From NCBI GenBank assembly GCA_035279665.1, contig DATEHI010000093.1, positions 1 to 57,879 of the forward strand: DNA of 57,879 bases, in the 5' to 3' direction. This document shows positions 26,109-34,318 of this stretch, in pieces (the first letter of the stretch is position 1; every line of letters starts with the position of its first letter). Made by a program: the position numbers and the translations under genes. The notes under the pieces are model-generated. The model saw only the letters and a list, made by a program, of their open reading frames with translations. It did not search any database and was not told the DNA's origin. The DNA comes from CF-13 sp035279665 (GTDB taxonomy: Bacteria; Chloroflexota; Dormibacteria; CF-121).

Positions 26109-27521
26109 TCAGATGGCGAGCGGGAGGCTCACGGTGAAGGTGCATCCGGGGCCCGTATTGTTCCGGACGCTGATCGCTCCCTGATGCTCGTCGACGATCC
26201 AGTGCGCGATGGACAGCCCGAGTCCGGCACCCTTGTTCGACCGGGCCGGATCGGCCTGGTAAAAGCGCTCGAAGACGCGCCCCAGATCGTCCGGTGGGAT
26301 GCCCGTCCCGTCGTCGGCGACCGTGATCAACGCCGTCGAGTCGAGCTGGCGCAAGCCCAGCTCGATCTCGCCGCCCGTTTTGGTGAACTTCACCGCATTG
26401 TCGACCAGGATCCACAGAAGCTGTGTCACGGCGTCGATGTCCGCCCGGACCGTCGCATCGGTCATCCCCACGTTGCGAAAGGTACGGTCGGGATGCATGG
26501 TCTGCGCTTGCCGGCAGACCGATGCCATCGTCGAGCGCAGTTCGACCGGCGCGAGCTCGAGGTGCTGGCCGGCGTCTGCCTGGGCCAGCGTCAGCAGATG
26601 ATCCACCAGCCGGCCCATCCGCGCGCTCTCGCTGGCAATGTCGTAGGCCGCGGCAGCGCGCACGTCCTCCGTCACGGCCGGACCCTGCGCCAGCAAGTCT
26701 GCATTACCCCGGATGGTTGTCAATGGCGTCCGCAGTTCGTGCGACGCATCGGCGACGAAGCGGCGCTGAGCGTCGAGCGCAACCGTGAGCTGCTGGTTGG
26801 CCGCCTCCACCTGCTCGAGCATGCCGTTGAAGCTTTCGCTGAGGAGGCCGATCTCGTCCCTTCGTTTGGCGGGAGGCAGCCGTCGCTTCAAGTCCCGCGT
26901 ACGGGCGATCGAGTCCGCGGTCTCCACCACGGTCTTGAGCGGCCGCAGCGCCCGCCCCGTGATCAGCCAGCTGGCGAGAAAGGCCGCAAGCAGCGTCGGG
27001 ATGGACGAGATGATGAGGAAGCCTCGCAGGCCTTTGCGGTTCTCGGTTTGAATGCTCGTCGGCTGGCCGGCGACGACGAAGCCGCGCAGGCCGAGATCCG
27101 GGCGCGACCATGGCTCGGCGAAGAGGCGCACCTGGGGAGCACCCGGCGTATCGACCGTCGCCAGTGCGCCGCGGTTCGCGGCGGTATCGAGCAGGGTCGC
27201 CGGCGCGGCCGGGGCCGTGCCTCCGATTCGGCCGGTGCTCGACAGGACCACGCCGGACGAGGTCAACACCTCGGTGAACGGGTCCGTGCGGCGCTGCAGG
27301 TCCTCCGCGCCGACGAGCGACGGCGGGGCGGTGCCGTCGAGCTCGCCCGCCGGGGCCGTCCGAATCGATGTCAGGGCATCGGCGGCGCGTTGCCTCAGGG
27401 CATCGTCCTGGGTCGCCGCCTGGCTGTTCGCCGCCAGCTCGTAGACGAGCCAGCCGAAAGCGAGGAGGGTCAGCGCGACCAGGGCCGCGCCGAAGAACGT
27501 CAGTCGCAGGCGGAACGACAC
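26109..27521 (-). CDS. Sensor histidine kinase
   Basis: A 470-residue membrane kinase of the HisKA/HATPase type. Transmembrane helix 1 is at residues 9-30 and helix 2 at 168-188, with an external sensor domain of about 135 residues between them. HAMP follows, then the dimerisation domain with phospho-acceptor His261 in ASHELRTP. The ATPase part shows DNAVKF (N box), DDGTGIPPDDL (G1) and GAGLGLSIAHWIVDEHQG (G2). The GTG start at 27521 lies 1 nt after the stop of the response regulator, so they are coupled. The signal is unknown; its neighbours are membrane proteins of unknown function. Confidence 0.92.
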   Translation of the reverse strand: MSFRLRLTFFGAALVALTLLAFGWLVYELAANSQAATQDDALRQRAADALTSIRTAPAGELDGTAPPSLVGAEDLQRRTDPFTEVLTSSGVVLSSTGRIGGTAPAAPATLLDTAANRGALATVDTPGAPQVRLFAEPWSRPDLGLRGFVVAGQPTSIQTENRKGLRGFLIISSIPTLLAAFLASWLITGRALRPLKTVVETADSIARTRDLKRRLPPAKRRDEIGLLSESFNGMLEQVEAANQQLTVALDAQRRFVADASHELRTPLTTIRGNADLLAQGPAVTEDVRAAAAYDIASESARMGRLVDHLLTLAQADAGQHLELAPVELRSTMASVCRQAQTMHPDRTFRNVGMTDATVRADIDAVTQLLWILVDNAVKFTKTGGEIELGLRQLDSTALITVADDGTGIPPDDLGRVFERFYQADPARSNKGAGLGLSIAHWIVDEHQGAISVRNNTGPGCTFTVSLPLAI

Positions 27522-27522
27522 G

Positions 27523-28206
27523 TCAGGCTTCGCGCAGGCTGTAGCCGAAGCCTCGGACCGTCTGGATCAGCGGCGGCTCGCCTTCGCCGTCCAGCTTCGC
27601 GCGCAGGTATCCAACGTACACTGCCACCACGTTGTCGTCGGTATCCTCGCCGGCCCAGACGGCCCCCAGGAGTTGGTCTCTGGTCAGCACCTGTCGAGGG
27701 TGCCGCATGAAGTGTGCGAGCAGTGTGAACTCGCGGGCGGTGAGCGCGACCACCCGCTGGCCGCGGCGGACCTCGCGGGTCTCGATTTCCAGGCGCAGAT
27801 CTGCAAACTGGAGGACGGTGGCGGGCGGCGGCGTGCGGCGCAGCAATGCCCGGACGCGGGCCAACAGCTCCGCGTAGGCGAACGGTTTGACCAGGTAGTC
27901 GTCGGCGCCGGTGTCAAGGCCGCGGACGCGATCAGCAGTCCCGCTGCGCGCGGTCAGCATCAGGATGGGTAGGTTTGTGTCTGCCCGCAGTTGCCGGCAC
28001 ACCTCCAGTCCATCGGTGCCGGGCATCATCAGGTCGAGGACCACCAGGTCGGGCCGGTTCGCACGGGCCTGCTCGAGCGCGTCGGCGCCGCCGAGCGCGA
28101 CATCGACCTCGTAGCCTTCGGGACGGAGGACGCGCTGGACGGTGGTCGCGACCATCGGGTCGTCATCGACCACCAGGATCCGCCGGACGCCTGCGCTCAC
28201 GTCCAT
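27523..28206 (-). CDS. OmpR-family response regulator
   Basis: A 227-residue regulator with a receiver domain (acidic pocket VDDDP near 13-17, phospho-acceptor Asp58 in VLDLMMPG, Lys of the KPFAYAELLAR region) and a C-terminal winged helix (EVRRGQRVVALTAREFTLLAHFMRHPRQVLTRDQLL, AVYVGYLRAKLD). It is the cognate partner of the adjacent kinase. The ATG at 28206 is preceded by GAGGA. A pair of GTAAGG boxes exactly 11 bp apart lies 19-35 bp upstream and may be an autoregulatory site. It is divergent from padR. Confidence 0.94.
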   Translation of the reverse strand: MDVSAGVRRILVVDDDPMVATTVQRVLRPEGYEVDVALGGADALEQARANRPDLVVLDLMMPGTDGLEVCRQLRADTNLPILMLTARSGTADRVRGLDTGADDYLVKPFAYAELLARVRALLRRTPPPATVLQFADLRLEIETREVRRGQRVVALTAREFTLLAHFMRHPRQVLTRDQLLGAVWAGEDTDDNVVAVYVGYLRAKLDGEGEPPLIQTVRGFGYSLREA

Positions 28207-28224
28207 ATATCGTCCTCGCTCTTA

Positions 28225-28241
28225 GTAAGGATGCTGTAAGG
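28225..28241. promoter_or_regulatory. Direct repeat, candidate OmpR-type regulator binding site
   Basis: GTAAGG at 28225-28230 and again at 28236-28241, an 11-bp period. Dimers of OmpR/PhoB-type regulators bind tandem half-sites at one helical turn. The site is just upstream of the response regulator gene and close to the padR promoter. Confidence 0.4.
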
Positions 28242-28247
28242 GCCATC

Positions 28248-28293
28248 TTAGTTGACACCGACTAGTCGTAGTGGTATAGTCGGCGTCGACTAA
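28248..28293 (+). promoter_or_regulatory. padR promoter embedded in a long inverted repeat (operator)
   Basis: TTGACA (28252-28257), a 17-nt spacer and TATAGT (28275-28280) form the best promoter in the window. Two 17-nt arms (28248-28264 and 28277-28293) are complementary at 15 of 17 positions, spaced by 12 nt, and cover both the -35 and the -10 boxes. A bound dimeric repressor, most simply PadR itself, would block RNA polymerase. The ATG lies only 3 nt after the second arm. Confidence 0.7.
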
Positions 28294-28296
28294 ACG

Positions 28297-28917
28297 ATGA
28301 AGACCAGGCGAGAACTTCCACGGACCCCGCTGGCGCTAGCCGTCATGACCCTCTTGATGGAGCGCCCGATGCATCCCTACGAGATGAAATCGAAGATGAA
28401 GGAGCGCGGCCACGACCAGGTCATCCGGCTGAAGGGCGGGTCGATTTACGACACGGTCGTTCGTCTGGAAGAGGGTGGTTTCATCGAGTCACAGGCGACG
28501 AGCCGCGAGGGACGCCGGCCGGAGCGCACGGTCTACGCGATCACCGATACCGGGCGCCTGGAGATCACGGCCTGGATGCGCGAGATGCTCGCGCAGCCGG
28601 TGAACGACTACCCGCAGTTTGCGGCGGCGCTCGCCTTTCTAGCGGTGCTCGACAAGGACGAGGTCGTTCGCCTCCTCCGGGCGAGGACCGCGCTGCTCGA
28701 AAGCCAGATTGCCCGAAACGAGCAGGGGCTGGACAACCTGCAGAAGACGCTGGGGATCCCGCGCCTGTTCCTCGTGGAAGCGGAGTACGGCGTCGTCGTC
28801 AGCCGCGCGGAGGTCGAATGGGTTCGCAGCCTCATCCGCGACATCGAGGATGGCACGCTATGGATCACGCACGAGGAGATGCATGCGGTTGAGGCGCGAC
28901 TTGGAAACCGAGAATGA
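28297..28917 (+). CDS. PadR-family transcriptional regulator
   Basis: A 206-residue regulator. The N-terminal winged helix is typical of PadR (TPLALAVMTLLMERPMHPYEMKSKMKERGHD, KGGSIYDTVVRLEEGGFIES, GRRPERTVYAITDTGR). A long helical C-terminal domain (about 110-200) serves dimerisation, as in the PadR-s1 group. It likely represses itself and the downstream DHA2 exporter until a toxic ligand binds; this rests on gene order and on the operator over its promoter. There is no SD. The predicted transcription start is about 10 nt before the ATG, so the message is nearly leaderless. Confidence 0.9.
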   Translation: MKTRRELPRTPLALAVMTLLMERPMHPYEMKSKMKERGHDQVIRLKGGSIYDTVVRLEEGGFIESQATSREGRRPERTVYAITDTGRLEITAWMREMLAQPVNDYPQFAAALAFLAVLDKDEVVRLLRARTALLESQIARNEQGLDNLQKTLGIPRLFLVEAEYGVVVSRAEVEWVRSLIRDIEDGTLWITHEEMHAVEARLGNRE

Positions 28918-28931
28918 GGAGGTGATCATTG

Positions 28932-29042
28932 ATGAATAACAACGACCTCCGGCGAAGTGTTCTGACCACTCCGTCAGAGGTCGTGTTCCTCGAGCCGGCC
29001 TTTAGCAGGACCGCAACTCAAGGGCGCGCACCCCGAGTATAG
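28932..29042 (+). CDS. Candidate 36-codon leader peptide ORF
   Basis: An ORF for MNNNDLRRSVLTTPSEVVFL and 16 further residues, starting 14 nt after padR and ending 70 nt before the exporter gene. Its SD, AGGAGGTGATC at 28917-28927, is fully complementary to the 16S rRNA 3' end and perfectly spaced. GGAGGT (28918-28923) can pair with ACCTCC (28945-28950) inside the ORF, so ribosome access could be regulated. The peptide has no recognisable domain. It could be a translated leader controlling the exporter, or a decoy; coding status is unproven. Confidence 0.4.
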   Translation: MNNNDLRRSVLTTPSEVVFLEPAFSRTATQGRAPRV

Positions 29043-29060
29043 CGGCGTCAACTTATCTCC

Positions 29061-29084
29061 CCGCCCGTTCCACGTCGGGGGCGG
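29061..29084 (+). repeat. Stem-loop repeat unit upstream of the exporter gene
   Basis: Stem CCGCCC/GGGCGG (29061-29066, 29079-29084) around the loop GTTCCACGTCGG, with ACTTA before and CTAGTT after. This is the same element as cluster 1 at 16.4 kb, with a differently composed but still fully paired stem. It ends 28 nt before the exporter ATG. Confidence 0.7.
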
Positions 29085-29112
29085 CTAGTTCGCAAGGAGG
29101 GTTAACACGACC

Positions 29113-30753
29113 ATGTCCAAAACCGTTCGACCGTCGGCGCCCTGGCTGGCGCTGGCGGTGCTGGCGCTGGGTCTCTTCATGACTCTGCTCGACCTGACCA
29201 TCGTCAACGTCGCGATCCCAAGCATCGTCGACGACCTGCACGCATCGCTCGACCAGATCTTGTGGGTGCTCAACGGCTACAGCCTGATGTATGCCGTGCT
29301 CTTGATTACCTCGGGACGCCTGGGCGACATCTTCGGTCCGCGAAACATGTTCATCGCTGGCGTGGTGGTGTTCACCGTGGCCTCGGCGCTCAGCGGTCTC
29401 GCGCAGGACCCGACGCAGCTGATCCTCGCCCGCGGCGCGCAGGGTCTCGGGGCGGCCATTCTGGCCCCACAGGGGTTGCCCATTATGACCACGATCTTTC
29501 CGCCCGAGCGGCGTGGCGGCGTGTTCGCCATCTACGGCGGGCTGGCCGGCCTGGCGGTGCTGGCGGGCCCGATCGCCGGCGGCTTCATCGTCACCAACTT
29601 CGGGTGGCGCTGGATCTTCTATGTCAACCTGCCCGTGGGCCTGGCCATTGTGCTGCTGGCGCTGGCCCTTGTTCCCGATCTGCGGCCAGGCCGCCGGCAC
29701 CGGCTCGACCTCGCCGGTGTGGCGCTCGCCACGCTGGGCCTCTTCGGCGTCGTCTTCGGCCTGATCGAGGGACAGCGTTACAACTGGGGCACCGTCTGGT
29801 CGGGCATCACCATTCTCGAGATCATCGCCGCGGGTGTCCTGGTCCTCGCGATCTTCTTCGTTACCCAGTGGCGCCGCCAGGACCGGGAGCCGCTCCTGCC
29901 ATTCGCGGTCTTCAAGGATCGCAACTACACGATCATGACGCTCGTTCTGATGGCGATGGGGTTCGCGATGGTCGGCGTCTTCCTGCCGATCACCATCTAC
30001 TTCCAATCCGTCCTCGGGCTGAGCGCCTTCGACGCGGGCATCGCCGTGGCGCCGATGGCGCTGACGATGATGCTGTTCTCCGGCGTGGTCGCTCCCCTGG
30101 CCGCTCGTTTCGGCAAGTACATCCTGATCGTGGGGCTGACCTTGTTCGCGCTCGGGATGGCGTATATCGCGTGGCGGGTGCAGGTGGACTCCAATCGGTG
30201 GAGTTTCGTTCCGGGGCTGGTCCTCGGCGGCCTGGGCCTTGCCGGAGTGTGGACGCCCGTCTACAGCCTGGCGACGCGTGACCTGCAGCCGCGGCTGGCG
30301 GGCGTCGCGTCCGGCGTGCTGAGCACGGTGCAGGAGCTGGGCACCGTGATCGGGAGCGCCGCCATCGGTGCGGTGCTGCAGAACCGCCTCGCCGCCGGCC
30401 TGCACGAACACGCCGTGGGCTACGCGGCGCAGCTGCCGGACCCGTTCCGGGCCCGTTTCGTAGATGGCTTCAGCCAGGCGGCGAGCCACGGTCTGGAGGT
30501 CGGGCGCGGCCAGACGGGCGGCAGCCTGCAGTTGCCCGCCGGTATCCCCGCGCAAATCGTGCAACAGCTGGAGCGGCTGGCGCACATCGTCTTCACCCAG
30601 TCGTTTGTCGACGCCATGCGGCCGAGCATGGCGCTGGCGATCACCGTCATCCTGGTCGCCGCGGTTGGCGTCCTCGGCGTACGCGCTCGGGCAACGAGAG
30701 CCGAGCCGGCGATCGGGGCGCAGGCCTACCAAGAGGTGGCGCCCGTCGCGTGA
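29113..30753 (+). CDS. DHA2-family MFS drug exporter
   Basis: A 546-residue transporter with about 14 transmembrane helices, as expected for DHA2 (drug:H+ antiporter) proteins. Motifs are LDLTIVNVAIPSIVDDL in helix 1, GRLGDIFGPRNMF (motif A) and LAGPIAGGFIVTNFGWRWIFYVNLPVG (motif C region). A C-terminal extracytoplasmic or amphipathic segment (residues 430-500) precedes the last helix. The ATG follows AAGGAGGG. Its position behind padR, the leader ORF and a stem-loop suggests inducible efflux of an aromatic or amphiphilic toxin. The substrate cannot be read from sequence. Confidence 0.92.
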   Translation: MSKTVRPSAPWLALAVLALGLFMTLLDLTIVNVAIPSIVDDLHASLDQILWVLNGYSLMYAVLLITSGRLGDIFGPRNMFIAGVVVFTVASALSGLAQDPTQLILARGAQGLGAAILAPQGLPIMTTIFPPERRGGVFAIYGGLAGLAVLAGPIAGGFIVTNFGWRWIFYVNLPVGLAIVLLALALVPDLRPGRRHRLDLAGVALATLGLFGVVFGLIEGQRYNWGTVWSGITILEIIAAGVLVLAIFFVTQWRRQDREPLLPFAVFKDRNYTIMTLVLMAMGFAMVGVFLPITIYFQSVLGLSAFDAGIAVAPMALTMMLFSGVVAPLAARFGKYILIVGLTLFALGMAYIAWRVQVDSNRWSFVPGLVLGGLGLAGVWTPVYSLATRDLQPRLAGVASGVLSTVQELGTVIGSAAIGAVLQNRLAAGLHEHAVGYAAQLPDPFRARFVDGFSQAASHGLEVGRGQTGGSLQLPAGIPAQIVQQLERLAHIVFTQSFVDAMRPSMALAITVILVAAVGVLGVRARATRAEPAIGAQAYQEVAPVA

Positions 30754-30760
30754 GGAGGCT

Positions 30761-30781
30761 GGGCGCCGCCGGGCGGCGCCC
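30761..30781 (+). terminator. Hairpin terminator after the first exporter
   Basis: GGGCGCCGCC (30761-30770) and its complement (30772-30781) form a 10-bp inverted repeat 8 nt after the stop codon; the effective loop is a few nucleotides. There is no T-tract. Confidence 0.5.
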
Positions 30782-30860
30782 GCCCCAACCACCGTCGCGG
30801 CATCTCCATAATTGCGGCCTGCCTCGTTTCTCGAGGTGTGTAATAATGTGGTCTGTAAAT

Positions 30861-31430
30861 ATGAGTCAACTCACTTTCAAGACGGATCACGACGCCGCCG
30901 AGCTCCAGACCGACAAGAATGGTTTCCTGTTCGACCCACGCATCCGGGAGGTTCTCCGACGGAGTGGCCGCAAGGTTGAGGCGGGCACGGAGGCACTGGC
31001 CGCTGTCCGCATCCTGGGGAAGAAGCTTCACGCGTCGATGCAGCGTTGGGCGGACCGGTTCGGACTCAGCGAGGGCCGCTTCCAGATCCTGGTCCGCCTG
31101 CAACACCAGGAGGCCGGGCGTTTGACGATGGGCGAGCTGGCGGAGATGCTGGACGTCTCCCCTCGATCCGTGACCGGCCTCGTCGACAACCTGGAGCGCG
31201 ATGGCCTGGTCAAGCGCGTGGACGATCCGGCCGATCGGCGGTCCGTCTACGCCGAAATCACGGAGCAGGGCCGGGAGCGCGTCAAGGCGCTCTGGCGCGA
31301 GGCCGCGGCCGTCCAGGGAGGGTTAACCGACGGCTTCAGAGAGTCCGAGTTGATTCAACTGCGCCATCTCTGTCTGCGCCTCATCCAGGCGATGGGCGTC
31401 GAGGAGGGAAAAACCCATGCCCCAAGCTGA
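30861..31430 (+). CDS. MarR-family transcriptional regulator
   Basis: A 189-residue MarR regulator: MQRWADRFGLSEGRFQILVRLQHQEAGRLTMGELAEMLDVSPRSVTGLVDNLERDGLV, then the wing DPADRRSVYAEITEQG. The N terminus (about 50 residues) is longer than average. The ATG at 30861 is chosen because TAATAA at 30841-30846 looks like a -10 box, which would place the transcript start a few nt before it. An inverted repeat CCTCG/CGAGG at 30822-30836 overlaps the promoter region and could be an operator. The stop overlaps the start of the second exporter, which it probably regulates. Confidence 0.9.
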   Translation: MSQLTFKTDHDAAELQTDKNGFLFDPRIREVLRRSGRKVEAGTEALAAVRILGKKLHASMQRWADRFGLSEGRFQILVRLQHQEAGRLTMGELAEMLDVSPRSVTGLVDNLERDGLVKRVDDPADRRSVYAEITEQGRERVKALWREAAAVQGGLTDGFRESELIQLRHLCLRLIQAMGVEEGKTHAPS

Positions 31431-33045
31431 GCTGACCACCCGGATCAAAGTCCTGGCGACCATCGGCGTGATGCTCGCCCTGCTGCTCGCCGCGCTCGAC
31501 CAGACCATCGTCGGGACGGCATTACCGCGCATCGTCGCCGAGCTGAACGGTCTCGACCGCTACTCGTGGCTGATCACCGGCTATCTCGTCGCGTCGACGG
31601 TGGTCGTGCCGATCGCCGGAAAGCTCGGTGACCTCTTCGGCCGAAAGCCGTTCCTGATCGCCGGGATGATCGGCTTTGTCGCGGCCTCCGCGCTCTGCGG
31701 CGTCGCGCAGGACATGTCACAGCTGATCGTTTTGCGGATCGTCCAGGGCCTCTTCGGCGGCATGCTCTTCGCCTCGGCGTTCACCGTCCTGGGCGACATC
31801 TACAGCCCGGCGGAGCGGGCGCGCATCCAGGGCCTCTTCGGTGCCGTCTTCGGTCTCTCCTCGATCATCGGCCCGGTGGTCGGCGGCTTCTTGACCGACA
31901 ACCTCGGCTGGCGCTGGGTGTTCTACGTCAACCTGCCGGTCGGCCTGCTCGGCGTCCTGGTTGTCACGGCCTTCCTGCCCTTCGTCCGGACCAAGGCCTC
32001 CTGGCGCGACATCGACTTCATCGGGTCGGCGGCGCTCGCCGCCGGTTTGATCCCGGTGCTGGTGGCGCTCTCCGTGGCCAAGGACCAGGGATGGACCTCC
32101 TTCGAGGTCCTCGGCCTGCTCGGCTGCGGTGTCGCCATGCTGATCGCCTTCTTCGTGATCGAGCGGCGGGTCAAGGAACCGATCGTGCCCTTCTCACTGT
32201 TCAAGAACCGGGCCTTCGCCGTCTCGATGGTGGTCGGCTTCTTCGCCGCCCTCGGCATGTTCGGGATGATCATCTTCGTCCCGCTCGAGCTCCAGGGCGT
32301 GCTCGGCGCCAGCGTCACCAACTCCGGCCTGCTGCTCACCCCGATGATGCTCGGCCTGATCGTGGCCAGCATCCTGTCCGGGCAGCTGATTCCTCGGATC
32401 AAGCATTACCACTACCTCGGCACCATCGGCGTAGCGCTGATGATGGTCGGGATTTACCTGCTCGCGCAGACCACGACGTCGACCTCACAGATGTCGATCA
32501 CGATCGACATCGTCCTGGTCGGCCTCGGGCTTGGTGTCACCATGCCGCTCTACATCAATGCCGTGCAGAGCGCGCTACCCCAGCGCTACCTCGGCGTCGG
32601 CACCAGCCAGATCCAGTTCTGGCGCAACGTCGGCGGTACCGTGAGCTCGGCCGTCCTGGGCAGCATCCTCGCGCAGCGCCTACCCGGTGCCATCGCCTCC
32701 GAAATCGCCAAGCTCCATCTGCCTGGGACGTTCCTCACCGTCCTGGGGAAGTCGGCCGGCAACGCGAACGAACTGCTCGATCCGGCGCAGATCGCCGCGC
32801 GAAAGGCATCGCTGCCCCCACAGGTGGCGCCACTCTACGATCAGGCGATTCATGCCGTCCGCCAGGCGCTCGCGCTGACGCTCCACGACCTATTCCTGAT
32901 CGCGATCGCGCTGTCCGCGATCGCGCTGCTCGCCTCGCTATTCATGCCTGACGTGCCACTACGGTCGCGTCAGCCCCGGCGGGAGGCCGGAACGGGCGAG
33001 GTCCCAGCGGCTGGCACGGTGGAGCTCGACGCCGCGGTCGGGTGA
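31417..33045 (+). CDS. DHA2-family MFS multidrug exporter
   Basis: A 542-residue, 14-helix MFS transporter. Motifs are LLAALDQTIVGTALPRIVAELNG in helix 1, KLGDLFGRKPFL (motif A) and GPVVGGFLTDNLGWRWVFYVNLPVG (motif C). It overlaps the marR stop by 14 nt and has the SD GAGGAGGG, so the pair is one transcription unit. It differs clearly from the exporter at 29113 in sequence, so it is not a recent duplicate. Proton-coupled efflux of hydrophobic drugs is the expected activity. Confidence 0.92.
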   Translation: MPQAELTTRIKVLATIGVMLALLLAALDQTIVGTALPRIVAELNGLDRYSWLITGYLVASTVVVPIAGKLGDLFGRKPFLIAGMIGFVAASALCGVAQDMSQLIVLRIVQGLFGGMLFASAFTVLGDIYSPAERARIQGLFGAVFGLSSIIGPVVGGFLTDNLGWRWVFYVNLPVGLLGVLVVTAFLPFVRTKASWRDIDFIGSAALAAGLIPVLVALSVAKDQGWTSFEVLGLLGCGVAMLIAFFVIERRVKEPIVPFSLFKNRAFAVSMVVGFFAALGMFGMIIFVPLELQGVLGASVTNSGLLLTPMMLGLIVASILSGQLIPRIKHYHYLGTIGVALMMVGIYLLAQTTTSTSQMSITIDIVLVGLGLGVTMPLYINAVQSALPQRYLGVGTSQIQFWRNVGGTVSSAVLGSILAQRLPGAIASEIAKLHLPGTFLTVLGKSAGNANELLDPAQIAARKASLPPQVAPLYDQAIHAVRQALALTLHDLFLIAIALSAIALLASLFMPDVPLRSRQPRREAGTGEVPAAGTVELDAAVG

Positions 33046-33154
33046 GGCAGATCGGGACGGGTTAGCCGCCCCGGCCTGAATCGTCGTTGCGCTGACACGG
33101 GTCAGGGCGAGAGTGGGAGAATGCGAGCAGGCCGCTGCAAGAGGAGGGCTGGGG

Positions 33155-34318
33155 ATGGCACGCACACGCTTGCGTCACCGTTGGTTGACGACACTCGGGG
33201 GATTCATCGTCGTCGCGGCCGTGCTTGCCTGGCTGCCGCTGCAGGCAGCAGCCGCTGATCTTCGACATGGCAACGACGTCACGGTCGGGCCTGGTGAAAC
33301 CGTCAACGACGATATCTACGTGGGCGCCGGGACGATCAGCATAGGTGGCACCGTCAACGGCAACGTCATCGCCGGCGGCGGGACCATCACGGTGTCCGGC
33401 AATATCAGCCGCGACCTGATCCTCGGCGGCGGCACCATCACCGTGACCGGCCACGTGGGCGGCAGCATCATCGCGGCCGGCGGCAACATCACGGTGAACG
33501 CACCGGTCGCGCAGGACATCGTGGTCACGGGAGGCATGATCGACATCGGATCCGCCGCCATCATCGGCCGCGACCTGGTGATCGCCGGTGGAACCGCGAC
33601 TATCTCCGCGCCGGTCGCCCGTCGGGTCCAGATGGCATCGGGCAGCCTCACGCTACGGAATAAGGTCGGAGGCGACGTTCGCGGCCAGGTCGACCATCTC
33701 AAGCTCGACGGCGCGCAGATTGCCGGGAACCTCGACTACACGAGCAAGAATTCCGTCGAGCTGGTCAACGGCGCGAGTGTCGCCGGAGCGACCACCCGGC
33801 ACACGCCCGTTGACCGGGGCGGCGGCCCCGGCAATGGGTTCCTCGGTTGGCTGCGCGCGCTGGTCGGGATCCTCGCCCTCGGCCTGCTCTTGATCTTCCT
33901 GCTCCCTGGCCTGAGCACCCGGGCGATCGACACCGAGCGGGCGCAGCCGTGGGCGAGCCTCGGCATCGGGGCTGCGATCCTGCTGATCACCCCGATCGTC
34001 GCGTTGCTCGTGTTCATCGTGGGGATCTTTCTCGGGTTCTGGTGGCTCGGGCTGTTACTGATTCCGCTTTGGATCCTGGCGCTGGCGATTGGCTACGTCG
34101 TTTCCGGGTTCCTGCTGGGGCGGCTGATCTTCGCGCAGCTGGGCTGGGGCCGCTACCACGACGCTCTGGCGCTGCTGGCCGGCCTCTTTGTCCTGGCCGT
34201 GATTGGGGTCATCCCCGTGATCGGATGGCTGATCGGGCTTGTGGCGTTGATCCTGGGCGTCGGCGCGCTGGCACTGGTGGTGACGCAGCGGGTGCGGATG
34301 CGACCGGCGGCGGCCTAG
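33155..34318 (+). CDS. Polymer-forming (bactofilin-like) domain protein with membrane helices
   Basis: A 387-residue protein. A signal peptide or anchor (LTTLGGFIVVAAVLAWLPLQAAAA) is followed by about 170 residues of short beta-helix repeats: repeated G-T-I-x-V/I-x-G-x-V/I-x-G units such as GAGTISIGGTVNGNVIAGGGTITVSGNISRDLILGG. Four helices follow (ALVGILALGLLLIFLLPGL, IGAAILLITPIVALLVFIVGIFL and others) and end in a basic tail. The repeat part matches polymer-forming bactofilins, here facing outward by the signal peptide. The ATG at 33155 follows GGAGGGCTGGGG. Function is unknown; a surface or envelope scaffold is plausible. Confidence 0.8.
   Translation: MARTRLRHRWLTTLGGFIVVAAVLAWLPLQAAAADLRHGNDVTVGPGETVNDDIYVGAGTISIGGTVNGNVIAGGGTITVSGNISRDLILGGGTITVTGHVGGSIIAAGGNITVNAPVAQDIVVTGGMIDIGSAAIIGRDLVIAGGTATISAPVARRVQMASGSLTLRNKVGGDVRGQVDHLKLDGAQIAGNLDYTSKNSVELVNGASVAGATTRHTPVDRGGGPGNGFLGWLRALVGILALGLLLIFLLPGLSTRAIDTERAQPWASLGIGAAILLITPIVALLVFIVGIFLGFWWLGLLLIPLWILALAIGYVVSGFLLGRLIFAQLGWGRYHDALALLAGLFVLAVIGVIPVIGWLIGLVALILGVGALALVVTQRVRMRPAAA

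Noticed and set aside
33063..33075. Fourth site of the stem-loop repeat family
   Set aside because: Only 13 nt match (TAGCCGCCCCGGC) and there is no partner arm or loop, so it is at best a remnant and was not listed as a feature.
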